Part shown: in pieces, positions 1 to 8,198 of the stretch
Layout of the letters: each line of letters starts with the position of its first letter
Position numbering within the stretch: position 1 is the first letter of the stretch
DNA from: Fontivita pretiosa
GTDB lineage: Bacteria > Planctomycetota > Phycisphaerae > Tepidisphaerales > Tepidisphaeraceae
DNA length: 64,000 nt
Assembly: GCF_050410795.1 (NCBI RefSeq)
Contig: NZ_CP191258.1
Location: 930,001-994,000 of the forward strand
Direction of reading: 5' to 3'
Translations under genes and position numbers: made by a program
Notes under the pieces: generated by a model
What the model saw: only the letters and a program-made list of their open reading frames with translations
The model's database searches: none
Told to the model about the DNA's origin: nothing

Positions 1-1197
1 CGTGAAAAACGGCTCGAACAATCGCCCCATGTGCTCCGGCAGAATCCCCGTTCCGTTGTCGCTGACCTCGATCAGGCACCATCCCTCGCGCCGGTCGGTG
101 CGGATCGTCAGCACCGGCTCGGGCGTCTGCGACATCGCATCCAACGCGTTGATGATCAGGTTCACCAGCACCTGCTGTAGCGCCTGCGGTAAAAGCCAGA
201 CACGCCCGGCCTGCGGCGAGTACTGCCGCTCCAGACGCACCTGCTTCAGCCGCTTGTCGAACCGGAGCATGTGCAGCGCCTGCTCCACCACCTCGTTCAG
301 CTCCACCGTCTGCCGCTGCATCTCCGCCGGATGCGCAAAGGTCTTCATCTGCTGGATGATCTGGTTGATCCGGTCGATCTGCTCCCGCAGTGTGGCAATC
401 GCCTCCGGACGCACGCGATCCGGCTTGCGCTGCATGAGCTGCAGCAGACTGTCCATGCTGGCCAGAGGGTTGGCGATCTCGTGTGTCACGCCCGCGGCCA
501 TCTGCCCCAATGCCACCATCTTCTCATGCTGAATCATCGCCCGCTGCTGGCGTTTGAGCTGCCGCGTCATCAATCGGATGCGCCGGTTCTGCCGCAGCAG
601 CCGCCGCCGATGACTCCGCAGGCTGCGCGTGATGTGATTGGCCAGATGCACCGTCGCCAGCAGCGTCAGAATCCGAGCCGCGAACATCAGCCGGTCATTG
701 CGCTCCGCGGGCCAACTGCGCGTCGCCCACAGGGCTGCGCAATACATGATGATGACCGCTGCGGCGCCCGCGTAGGCCATCGCCCGCGGCAGCAGCAGGC
801 TCGCGAACACCATGTGCAGCACGTAAAAAGGCGTCAGCGGACTGTCCACCCCGCCGGTCCAGATCACCAGCAGCGTCAGACAGAACATGTCCAGCAACAA
901 CTGAGCCCAGGCCGACAGCAGCAGAAGCGCCCTGCGGTTGGGTCCAATCGGCCGGCGCCCGATCACATGCAGCGTCCACCACAGCAGCAGGTTGTAGAAG
1001 ACGATCGCGATGCCAACCAGCAGGATTCGCGGCGAGTGCGCAAACCACCCCAGCCAGCGCATGTCCGCCATCGCGCCCAGCGTCACGATCAGTCCCGCCA
1101 GCCACCGCAGACGGATGAACCACCGGAGCTGAACCAGCAGCGGTCCTCGCCGCTGCGCCGTACCTGGGATCCGGCCACTGTCGTCGCGCTGGCTCAT
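1..1197 (-). CDS. Membrane sensor histidine kinase, C-terminus cut by window edge
   Basis: A two-component sensor kinase that autophosphorylates on His and should pass phosphate to a response regulator. The reading frame is open to the left edge (399 codons visible). Residues about 25-185 hold five to six hydrophobic segments, with no obvious extracellular domain. A basic coiled linker (about 190-225) leads to the H-box THEIANPLASM with His239. The ATPase domain follows, with an N-box (NLIINALDA, Asn350), a G1 box (DNGTG, 380-384) and an F-box-like LFEPFF at the edge; the G2 box is outside. The ATG overlaps the TGA of the upstream gene (ATGA), so the two are translationally coupled. With the kinase-like partner and the PhnD-like protein upstream it forms a three-gene sensory operon. 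The sigma54 activator at 5238-6608 is its likely target, by proximity only. Confidence 0.9.
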   Translation of the reverse strand, partial: MSQRDDSGRIPGTAQRRGPLLVQLRWFIRLRWLAGLIVTLGAMADMRWLGWFAHSPRILLVGIAIVFYNLLLWWTLHVIGRRPIGPNRRALLLLSAWAQLLLDMFCLTLLVIWTGGVDSPLTPFYVLHMVFASLLLPRAMAYAGAAAVIIMYCAALWATRSWPAERNDRLMFAARILTLLATVHLANHITRSLRSHRRRLLRQNRRIRLMTRQLKRQQRAMIQHEKMVALGQMAAGVTHEIANPLASMDSLLQLMQRKPDRVRPEAIATLREQIDRINQIIQQMKTFAHPAEMQRQTVELNEVVEQALHMLRFDKRLKQVRLERQYSPQAGRVWLLPQALQQVLVNLIINALDAMSQTPEPVLTIRTDRREGWCLIEVSDNGTGILPEHMGRLFEPFFT

Positions 1198-2273
1198 GAG
1201 TGCTGGAGTTGGCTGGCGGCGAGGTCGGCCGGCTGCTGCCCGTGCTGCTGCCCTTCCTGTTCAACCGATCGCCGCAGGTCCAGCATCTTCGTGCCAGGGA
1301 CGTAATCCGTCAAAACGATTCGCCTCACGTTTTTCAGCGATTGCACCGTCCGGGTTACCCGCTCCAGACTCTCATGAATCTCCCGCAGGCACTTCTCGAT
1401 GCCCGGCGCGCCGGTGGTCTGGCGGCTTAGCTTGGCAAGCTGAAGGTCGATGATCGCGATTGCGTTGTTCAGCTCGTGGTTGATCGTTACCGCCACCTGG
1501 CCCAGCGTCTCGATGCGCTTTCGCTCGTTGGCCTGGAGCTGTTCGGCCAGCGAGTTGTACGCCCGCGCCAGCTCATCAAACTCGTCGTGCTGATCGAGCT
1601 CGATACGGCAATCAAACCGCTCAGCACCGAGCAGTCGGGTGGCGGCCACCAGCTTCTCCACCGGGCGCACCACGATCGATCCCATGCGCAGCAGCACCAT
1701 GACCGAAACGTTGATCACGACCAGGAACACCGCCGCCAGCCCCAGCACCAGGTTGCGAAAATGGGTGGTAAGCTCGGTCTGCTCGCGGTAGGCGTGGTCA
1801 CGAACGTAACGGCTCAGAGGCAGGGTGGCTCGCCGCAGGGCGACGGCGGCGTTCAGCGCCGCCTCGCCGTGTTGCCGGGCCAGCGACGGCTCCTGCACCG
1901 TCGCCAGAACACCCACGTGCTGCTCGAACATCGGCATCTGCTCGACGATGCTCTGATACAGCGGCGCGCATGCCGGCTCATGGACCAGGTAATGCCTTCC
2001 GATCCGCTCGACGAGCTGCCGTGACGACTCGATCGCCTCGATCAGCCCATCCAGATGCCGCTGCTGACCAAGCTGGATCTGGTACAGATCACGTTCGATT
2101 TCGTTGACCGTGATGCTCAGGGCGTTGACGTCGTCCACCACGCTCCATGCCACCGCGCTGACGTGGTTGAGCCTGGCCAGGATCCCCTGGAGGAACCAGA
2201 TCGCCGCCACCGCTGTCAGCAGCAGCAGCCCCACCAGAGGTCCGAGGTTCAGCAGCAGTTTTCGACGCAGCAT
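1194..2273 (-). CDS. Histidine-kinase-like sensor with HAMP and H-box but no ATPase domain
   Basis: Membrane sensor of 359 residues: first membrane helix about 5-28, extracytoplasmic helical region about 30-172, second helix about 174-196, HAMP about 196-249, then a dimerisation/phosphotransfer segment with INHELNNAI (His266). It stops soon after this helical hairpin. No N, G1 or G2 box of an ATPase domain follows, and the last 20 residues are polar and Gln-rich. It may be phosphorylated in trans by the full kinase encoded by the overlapping downstream gene, act as a phosphotransfer dimer partner, or be a degenerate kinase. It starts 24 bp after the PhnD-like gene. I see no frameshift linking it to a lost ATPase domain, because the next frame starts a new membrane protein. 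Confidence 0.85.
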   Translation of the reverse strand: MLRRKLLLNLGPLVGLLLLTAVAAIWFLQGILARLNHVSAVAWSVVDDVNALSITVNEIERDLYQIQLGQQRHLDGLIEAIESSRQLVERIGRHYLVHEPACAPLYQSIVEQMPMFEQHVGVLATVQEPSLARQHGEAALNAAVALRRATLPLSRYVRDHAYREQTELTTHFRNLVLGLAAVFLVVINVSVMVLLRMGSIVVRPVEKLVAATRLLGAERFDCRIELDQHDEFDELARAYNSLAEQLQANERKRIETLGQVAVTINHELNNAIAIIDLQLAKLSRQTTGAPGIEKCLREIHESLERVTRTVQSLKNVRRIVLTDYVPGTKMLDLRRSVEQEGQQHGQQPADLAASQLQHS

Positions 2274-2297
2274 GTCACAAGCACCCAGTCTCAGAGC

Positions 2298-3314
2298 CTA
2301 TTCGGCGGGGCTGGTTTGCGGGATCAGCCGCGGCGACTGGTTCGTCGTCGCCCCTGGCCGCCGAACCGGTGGCTCGCCCGATAATCCGATCGCGTTCCAT
2401 CGCGCCGCCAGCGCCTGGCTCATGTCGTAGATCGCCGAGTACTCCTCCAGCGAGCAGGGCACGAACCGTTCGGCGCCGAACTGCTCCAGCACGGCGCGGC
2501 CCTGGGGCGTGGAGTCCATCTTCATCAGCTCGGCGGCAAGCTCGCGGCCCAGCGGATCGACCACGTCGCGGCGAACCACCAGGGCGTTCTCCGGCACGGC
2601 CGGGCTGATGGCCAACCGCCGCAAGCGCAGCTTGGGCTGTTGGACCTTTTCCAACTCATGCAGACGCAGGTCCTTGACCGCGCCGGCGTCGGCCTGGCCC
2701 GCCTGCACCGCGCCGATCACCTCGTCGTGCGTGCCGAGCCATAGCGGCGTGGGCGCCGCCGACGGATCGTCCAGCCATCCTCGCTTTGAGAACTCCGCCA
2801 TCGGAAACAGGTGCCCCGCCAGCGTCGTGCGGACCATCGCAATGCGCCTGCCGCGCAAGTCCTGCATCGACTGGAGAGGCGAATCTTCCGGCACGATGAT
2901 CACACCGCGATAACTGCTGATCCCCCCGGGCAACTCCGTCTTGAGCAGCACCTGTGCATCCAACTGGTCCACCGCCAGCACCGCCACCAGCGACCCCAGA
3001 AACGCCGCCTCCACCTTCTTCTCACGGAAATCCTCGATCACGTCCTGGTAGGTCCGCACGGTCAGCAGCTCGACCTGTCGGCCCAGCCGCTGCGAGAGGT
3101 ACTCGGCCAGCGCGCGATACCGCTGCCGCTGCCCGAAGATGTCGCGCTCAGGGACGATTCCCAGACGAAGCAGCGGACCGTTGATCGGTGGCCTGGCACG
3201 AATCGCCGAGGCATCGCTGGGCGCGGGGGTCTGGGGCACCATCCCCAGCCACGCCAGCAGCGTCAGCCCGCTGAGCAGCACCATGGTGAAGATGAAGCAG
3301 CGTCGCGCGTGCAT
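2298..3314 (-). CDS. PhnD-like phosphate/phosphonate-type substrate-binding protein
   Basis: Extracytoplasmic ligand-binding protein of the PhnD/TupA-like type (338 residues from the ATG chosen here; an in-frame TTG lies 24 bp upstream at 3338). An N-terminal hydrophobic stretch (about 8-26) is a signal peptide or membrane anchor. The mature part has typical PhnD features: LRLGIVPERD near the start, the YQDVIEDFREKKVEAAFLG region, and a second lobe with DLRGRRIAMVRTT and HDEVIGAVQAGQADAGAVKD. There is no ABC permease or ATPase nearby. The next two genes on the same strand are sensor-kinase proteins, so I infer that it delivers ligand information to a kinase rather than to a transporter. The ligand (oxyanion, phosphonate or other) cannot be told from sequence. 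Confidence 0.85.
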   Translation of the reverse strand: MHARRCFIFTMVLLSGLTLLAWLGMVPQTPAPSDASAIRARPPINGPLLRLGIVPERDIFGQRQRYRALAEYLSQRLGRQVELLTVRTYQDVIEDFREKKVEAAFLGSLVAVLAVDQLDAQVLLKTELPGGISSYRGVIIVPEDSPLQSMQDLRGRRIAMVRTTLAGHLFPMAEFSKRGWLDDPSAAPTPLWLGTHDEVIGAVQAGQADAGAVKDLRLHELEKVQQPKLRLRRLAISPAVPENALVVRRDVVDPLGRELAAELMKMDSTPQGRAVLEQFGAERFVPCSLEEYSAIYDMSQALAARWNAIGLSGEPPVRRPGATTNQSPRLIPQTSPAE

Positions 3315-3373
3315 CGGATGGTTGCCCGCCGACAACACGGGCGGCGCACCCGCCTTGCCGGGGGATCAACAGC

Positions 3374-3401
3374 GATGTATCAAAATGCGGACCAGAACAT
3401 C
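3374..3401 (+). promoter_or_regulatory. Candidate activator-binding inverted repeat upstream of the sigma54 promoter
   Basis: GATGT (3374-3378) and ACATC (3397-3401) form a spaced inverted repeat, 23 bp between half-site centres, just upstream of the -24/-12 element. Spacing of about two helical turns suits a dimeric sigma54 activator. The half-sites are short and could be chance. Confidence 0.25.
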
Positions 3402-3406
3402 CTGTG

Positions 3407-3422
3407 TGGCACGGCTTCTGCA
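3407..3422 (+). promoter_or_regulatory. Sigma54 (-24/-12) promoter for ygbA and the radical SAM gene
   Basis: TGGCACGGCTTCTGCA matches the sigma54 consensus TGGCAC-N5-TTGCA with one mismatch. The invariant GG and GC pairs are at the right 12-bp distance. The transcription start would be near 3433, about 12 bases before the ygbA ATG at 3445. The window encodes a matching GAFTGA-type activator at 5238-6608. Confidence 0.7.
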
Positions 3423-3444
3423 ATGCTGAGACTGAGGTGCAATT

Positions 3445-3834
3445 ATGCCCACTGCGTTGGCCCAACAGGATCCAGCCAAGCCCCGCGCCGATGAGTTGCG
3501 GCACGACCTGAAAACCCTGGCGCTGTTTATCAGCCTCTACTGCCGCTATCAGCACAAACAGGCGTGCAAGGCGCCGGTCCAGCTCAAAACCCATGATGTT
3601 CAGGCGATTGCCGGTCGCCCGATCCTGCTGTGCCCGCAGTGCACCAAACTCCTTGCACATGCGTTTGTTAAGCGAACGCACTGCCCGATGGACCCTAAAC
3701 CCATGTGCAAGCACTGCCCCAGCCATTGTTATCACCCGACGTATCGGGAGCAGATCCGGCAGGTGATGCGCTATTCCGGCAAGAAACTGCTGTTTGCTGG
3801 GCGCCTGGATTACCTGTTCCATTTGCTGTTTTGA
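3445..3834 (+). CDS. ygbA: YgbA-like nitrous-oxide-stimulated promoter family protein
   Basis: Small cytoplasmic protein (129 residues) of the YgbA_NO family, whose E. coli member is induced by nitric oxide. The diagnostic Cys-rich segment is present: LCPQCTKLL, then CPMDPKPMCKHCPSHCY, then YREQIRQVMRYSGKKLL near the end. The many Cys residues suggest a metal or Fe-S site; the biochemical role is not known to me. A GAGG Shine-Dalgarno at 3434-3437 sits 7 bases before the ATG. A sigma54-type promoter lies directly upstream, and a heme-type radical SAM gene follows on the same strand with a gap of about 140 bp to its preferred start. Confidence 0.85.
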   Translation: MPTALAQQDPAKPRADELRHDLKTLALFISLYCRYQHKQACKAPVQLKTHDVQAIAGRPILLCPQCTKLLAHAFVKRTHCPMDPKPMCKHCPSHCYHPTYREQIRQVMRYSGKKLLFAGRLDYLFHLLF

Positions 3835-3973
3835 GCAGACGGGAGCCTCAGGTTTCCCGACGATGAGAAGTGGCGATGGAAAACGATACAACCCACAGAA
3901 GGTTAAAGCCGCCGGCAAGGAAGTCAGGTGGCAGTTGATCGACCAAGGCAAGCAGAGAAGCGCGAGGACGAGT

Positions 3974-5209
3974 ATGACCATCCCGCTGCCAACCGTCGCC
4001 GACCCAGTTCCAAGTGATGCGGTCAGTGCCACCAGCACCCGCCGGCTGCTGGACCCGGCGGCCCCGCCCCCGCCGCCTCTGCGACTGTTGTTCTGGGAAA
4101 CCACCACCGGCTGCAACCTCGCCTGCGTCCATTGCCGCAGGCTTGAAGTCTCCCGCCAGCTCAGCAGGCTCGACCTGACCACCGAACAGGCCAGGCAGTT
4201 CATCCGAACCCTCCCGGAAACTGGCCGGCCCATCCTGGTCTTCTCCGGCGGCGAACCGCTGATGCGCCCGGACCTGTTCGAACTGGCCGAGTTCGCAACA
4301 GGTTTGGGTCTGCCCATTGCCCTGGCGACCAACGGGACGATCATGAACGACGAGCTGGCCGCCCGTGTCCGTGACGTGGGCTTCCGGCGAGTCTCCATCA
4401 GCTTCGACGGACCCGACGCCCCAACCCACGACCAGTTCCGCGGCGAAGGCGCCTTCGCCTCCTCCGTCGCCGGATTCAAAGCCCTGCGCAACGCCGGCCT
4501 GTCCATGCAGATCAACACCACCGTCGCCAAGCACAACGTGCGAAAGCTCGACGAGACATACAGGCTGGCGCTGGACCTTGGCGCCGACGCCCTGCACATC
4601 TTCATGCTCGTTCCGGTGGGCTGCGGAATGGAGCTGGATCCCAGCGTGATGCTCAGCGGCGAGGAATACGAGGCCGCACTGAACTGGATCTACGATCGCA
4701 GCCTTGAAGGCAAAATCCACCTCAAGGCCACCTGTGCTCCGCACTATTTCCGAGTCATGCGTCAGCGCGCCAAGCAGGATGGCCGGCCAATGCCGCACTT
4801 CGCGCATCCGCATCGGAACATGGCTCATCCGGCGCAAACCGGACCTTCAGGACCACATCACGGGCTCGGCGCACACCCCGGCGCCCATGCCGACATGACC
4901 GCCATGACCAAAGGGTGCCTGGCCGGTCAAGCCGTCTGCTTCGTGTCGCACACCGGCGAGGTCTTCCCCTGCGGCTACCTGCCGGTGTCTTCGGGCAATG
5001 TGCTGCGAACGCCTTTCCCGCAGATCTGGCGGCAAAGCACGATCTTCGCCGACCTGCGCGACGACTCCAGGCTCGAAGGCAAATGCGGGGTTTGCGAATA
5101 CAGCAAAGTCTGCATGGGCTGCCGCGCCCGCGCCTATGGCTTCACCCACGACTACCTCGCCGAAGAACCCAACTGCACCTACACGCCGCTGCGCATGCGC
5201 CGAGGCTGA
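3974..5209 (+). CDS. Radical SAM/SPASM protein of the heme AhbD/NirJ type
   Basis: Radical SAM enzyme of 411 residues. CNLACVHC gives the CxxxCxxC cluster site (Cys47, 51, 54), followed by FSGGEPLMRPDLFELAEFA and a C-terminal Cys-rich SPASM-like half (GCLAGQAVCFVSHTGEVFPC and CGVCEYSKVCMGC). The layout fits AhbD (iron-coproporphyrin III decarboxylation in alternative heme synthesis) or NirJ (heme d1). Those families are hard to separate by eye, and other SPASM maturases remain possible. The ATG at 3974 is chosen for its GAGGA site 5-9 bases upstream and because upstream residues are not family-like. Odd feature: a His-rich insert (about residues 273-306, eight His) just before the second Cys cluster. 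It shares strand and probably promoter with ygbA, hinting at a link to nitrogen-oxide or heme stress. Confidence 0.75.
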   Translation: MTIPLPTVADPVPSDAVSATSTRRLLDPAAPPPPPLRLLFWETTTGCNLACVHCRRLEVSRQLSRLDLTTEQARQFIRTLPETGRPILVFSGGEPLMRPDLFELAEFATGLGLPIALATNGTIMNDELAARVRDVGFRRVSISFDGPDAPTHDQFRGEGAFASSVAGFKALRNAGLSMQINTTVAKHNVRKLDETYRLALDLGADALHIFMLVPVGCGMELDPSVMLSGEEYEAALNWIYDRSLEGKIHLKATCAPHYFRVMRQRAKQDGRPMPHFAHPHRNMAHPAQTGPSGPHHGLGAHPGAHADMTAMTKGCLAGQAVCFVSHTGEVFPCGYLPVSSGNVLRTPFPQIWRQSTIFADLRDDSRLEGKCGVCEYSKVCMGCRARAYGFTHDYLAEEPNCTYTPLRMRRG

Positions 5210-5237
5210 TGCTGCGCATCCCTGAGCTGACCGAGGC

Positions 5238-6608
5238 TCATGCCCCGCCGCCGCTCTCACCCACATTCTTCGGGATATTCAGTTCATCCAGTTTCCGATA
5301 CAGGCTGGATACGCCGATCCCCAGGTGCTTGGCGGTCTCGACCTTGTCGTAGTTGTGACGCCGCAGGCTGTAGAGGATGTGTTGTCGCTCGAATTGCGCC
5401 AGGGCTTCTTTCAGATCCTCGCCGACATCGTCGCTGATTCCCTCGGCCGTAAAGGGCAGGTCCTCCACGCCGATCTGCCGCCCCTCGGCGAAGATCACCG
5501 CCCGCTCGATCACGTTCTCCAGCTCGCGCACGTTCCCCCGCCATTCGTGGTTCAGCAGCGCCCGCATCGCGCCGTTGGTCAGCCCCAGCACACGCTTGTT
5601 CATCTGCCGGGTGTACTTGTCCAGGAAGTGGTGTACCAGCAGCGGGATGTCCTCCTTGCGTGCCCGCAGCGGCGGAAGCGTCAGTTTCACCACGTTCAGT
5701 CGGAACAGCAGGTCCTCGCGGAACTGCTTTTCCGCCACCATCTTCTCAAGGTCCTGGTTGGAAGCGGCGATGACCCGCAGCTCGATGGGCCGGGGGTGCG
5801 TGTCGCCCACCGGCACCACCACCTTTTCTTCCAGCACCCGCAGCAGCGAGCTTTGCACAGCCAGCGGCAGCGTCGAGATCTCATCCAGAAACAGCGTTCC
5901 GCCGTTGGCCGCCTCGAAGTAGCCCACCTTGTCGCGGATCGCGCCAGTGAACGCCCCGCGTCGGTAGCCGAACAACTCGCTTTCGATCAGCGTATCGGGG
6001 ATCGCGCCGCAGTTGACCGCCACGAACGGTTTGTCGCGGGTGATTCCGTTGTAGTGGATCGCCCTGGCGAAAAGTTCCTTGCCCGTGCCTGATTCTCCGA
6101 TGATCAGCACATTGCTGCGCACGGTTCCAAGCTTCTTGACCATGTCGAACAGCCGGGTCATCGATTTGGAGATGCCCACCAGATTGTGGAAGGTGCTGTT
6201 CTGCGCCGCCTGTTCGGTCATCACGCGCTGCGTGCGGCTGAGTTCGCTGAACTCCAGAGCCCGCTGCACCTTGATCAGCACATCATCAAACTGCACTGGC
6301 TTGAGCAGGTAATCGTGCGCTCCGGCGCGCATCGCCGCCACGGCACTTTCCACCGTGCCGTAAGCGGTCATCATGATCACGGGCGTCTGCGGTGCGACCT
6401 TCTGCAGATGCGACAGCAGCGCAAGGCCGTCCATCTCCGGCATGCGCACGTCCGAGAGCACCAGGTCGACGGGGCGATCCACTGCGATCTGGTACGCCGC
6501 CTTTCCGTCGCCCGCCTCCAGAACTTCGTAGCCTTCCTCACGAAGCAGCTCGGCCAGCGACTGCCTCAGGACCGTTTCATCCTCAACAATGAGAATCGTC
6601 TTGCCCAT
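5238..6608 (-). CDS. NtrC-family sigma54-dependent response regulator
   Basis: Transcription activator of 456 residues. Receiver domain 1-120 with phosphoacceptor Asp53 (LSDVRMPEMDG) and Lys103. AAA+ domain about 140-375 with Walker A GESGTGKE (171-178), the sigma54-contacting GAFTGA (218-223) and Walker B GGTLFLDEI (236-244). Fis-type helix-turn-helix at the C-terminus (AKHLGIGVSSLYRKLDEL). It should bind an enhancer-like site and open a sigma54 promoter; the only good one I found is at 3407-3422, at the other end of the same island. It lies opposite hldE with a 99-bp gap. The kinase operon at 1-3314 probably supplies its phosphate; this is inferred from proximity. Confidence 0.95.
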   Translation of the reverse strand: MGKTILIVEDETVLRQSLAELLREEGYEVLEAGDGKAAYQIAVDRPVDLVLSDVRMPEMDGLALLSHLQKVAPQTPVIMMTAYGTVESAVAAMRAGAHDYLLKPVQFDDVLIKVQRALEFSELSRTQRVMTEQAAQNSTFHNLVGISKSMTRLFDMVKKLGTVRSNVLIIGESGTGKELFARAIHYNGITRDKPFVAVNCGAIPDTLIESELFGYRRGAFTGAIRDKVGYFEAANGGTLFLDEISTLPLAVQSSLLRVLEEKVVVPVGDTHPRPIELRVIAASNQDLEKMVAEKQFREDLLFRLNVVKLTLPPLRARKEDIPLLVHHFLDKYTRQMNKRVLGLTNGAMRALLNHEWRGNVRELENVIERAVIFAEGRQIGVEDLPFTAEGISDDVGEDLKEALAQFERQHILYSLRRHNYDKVETAKHLGIGVSSLYRKLDELNIPKNVGESGGGA

Positions 6609-6707
6609 GCGTCAGAATACTGTAGCCAATCTGCCAGCCACTTTCCCGCCTCGGCGGGGGTGGCCGGGTTTCGATCGGACCGACACGATCGGTACAATGG
6701 CCAGTCT

Positions 6708-8189
6708 ATGCCGACCCGTCTGATCGAGCTGGTGGAGAAGCTGCCCTCGCGGCGAGTGGTGCTCGTCGGAGACCTGATGATCGACCATTACGTCTACGGC
6801 AACGCCGAACGCCTCAGCCAGGATGCCCCTGTCCCGGTGGTGCATTACCAGCGGGAGGAGTTTCGCCTGGGCGGCGCCGGACGCGTCGCCGAAGACCTGG
6901 CCAAGCTTGGCATGCAGGTGGACGTGGTCTCGATGGTCGGGACCGACGCGACCGGCAAGCGGATACGCTCGCTGCTGGCCGAATGCGGCGCCAGCGACGC
7001 TGGCGTAATCGACGTGCCGCAGCGGCCCTCGACCTGCAAGATGCGGTTTGTGGGGCTGGCGCAGCATCGTCATCCCCAGCAGATGATCCGCGTGGATTTC
7101 GAGGACGCTTCGCCGATCGACTCGGAGCTGGCCAGGCGAGTCGCGCATCGGTTCGAACGATCGATCGTCGGAGCCGCGGCCGTGTGCATCGAAGACTACA
7201 ACAAGGGGCTCTTGCCCGCGGAGCTGTGCGAGCGGATCATCCGCACATCGCAGGATCACGGCGTGCCGGTCTTCGTCGATCCGGCGCCCATCAGCGACTA
7301 CCGCAAGTACGCCGGCGCCACCGCCATCACCCCCAACCGCATCGAGGCCGAACGCGCCACCGGGCTGAAGTGCACCAACGAGACCGAATACCGCGCCACC
7401 GCCGAGATGCTGCTGGATGTTCTCAGGCTCGAGGCGGCGGTGCTGACGCTGGATCGCAACGGCGCCTACCTGGCCACGCGACAGGGACAAAGGCTGTGGC
7501 TTAAAACGCGCGAGCGAAAAGTCTACGACGTCGCCGGCGCCGGCGACATGCTGCTGGCCATGCTCGCCGCCGCGCGGATCGGTGGGGCAAGCTGGGACGA
7601 GGCCGTGGCGCTGGGCAACGTCGCGGCCGGACTCGAAGTCGAACGCGCTGGCTCCGTGCCCATCACCCGTGACGAGATCATCCAGGAACTGCTCAGCGAA
7701 GTCCGCGAGCACCTGGGCAAGCAGCGAACCCTCGAACAGCTCCTGCCTGAACTGAATCGCCACCGTGCCAGCGGCAAACGCATCGTCTTCACCAATGGCA
7801 CCTTCGACATTATCCACCTGGGGCACGTCAAATACTTCCAGTGGGCCAAACGGCAGGGAGACCTGCTGGTCGTCGGCGTCAACACCGATGCCAGCATCCG
7901 CAGACTCAAGGGAGACAAACGCCCGATCATCAATCAGGCCGATCGCCTGGGCGTGCTGGAAGAACTGGAAAGCATCGACTACCTGATCACCTTTGATGAG
8001 GACACGCCGATCAAGTTGATCGAACAGATTCGCCCCGACGTGCTCGTCAAGGGCGCGGATTACACCAAGCAGCAGGTTGTCGGCTGGGATGTGGTGGAAA
8101 GCTACGGCGGACGGGTGGCGCTGGCGCCGCTGGTGGATGGCCGAAGCACCACCTCCGTCATCCAGCGAATCCTCGACGCCTACCGCTGA
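6708..8189 (+). CDS. hldE: Bifunctional heptose 7-phosphate kinase / heptose 1-phosphate adenylyltransferase
   Basis: Two-domain enzyme of 493 residues (E. coli HldE has 477) making ADP-heptose for the lipopolysaccharide core. The PfkB kinase domain is about 1-325, with VVLVGDLMIDHYVYG at the start and DVAGAGDMLLAML as the catalytic GAGD motif. The nucleotidyltransferase domain is about 345-493, with FTNGTFDIIHLGH containing HxGH. The start is ATG 6708, which begins the family-typical N-terminus; the frame is open far upstream, but that part reads through the antisense of the regulator gene. LPS synthesis fits a planctomycete outer membrane. Confidence 0.95.
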   Translation: MPTRLIELVEKLPSRRVVLVGDLMIDHYVYGNAERLSQDAPVPVVHYQREEFRLGGAGRVAEDLAKLGMQVDVVSMVGTDATGKRIRSLLAECGASDAGVIDVPQRPSTCKMRFVGLAQHRHPQQMIRVDFEDASPIDSELARRVAHRFERSIVGAAAVCIEDYNKGLLPAELCERIIRTSQDHGVPVFVDPAPISDYRKYAGATAITPNRIEAERATGLKCTNETEYRATAEMLLDVLRLEAAVLTLDRNGAYLATRQGQRLWLKTRERKVYDVAGAGDMLLAMLAAARIGGASWDEAVALGNVAAGLEVERAGSVPITRDEIIQELLSEVREHLGKQRTLEQLLPELNRHRASGKRIVFTNGTFDIIHLGHVKYFQWAKRQGDLLVVGVNTDASIRRLKGDKRPIINQADRLGVLEELESIDYLITFDEDTPIKLIEQIRPDVLVKGADYTKQQVVGWDVVESYGGRVALAPLVDGRSTTSVIQRILDAYR

Positions 8190-8198
8190 AGCCGCCCA

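Noticed and set aside
695..1264. Long antisense-like reading frame over the histidine kinase start
   Set aside because: Another frame of the same strand gives a clear membrane kinase; this one is Ala/Arg/Gly-rich shadow sequence.
3148..4605. 485-codon minus-strand frame across ygbA and the radical SAM gene
   Set aside because: The plus-strand proteins have clear family motifs; the minus frame is low-complexity and matches nothing.
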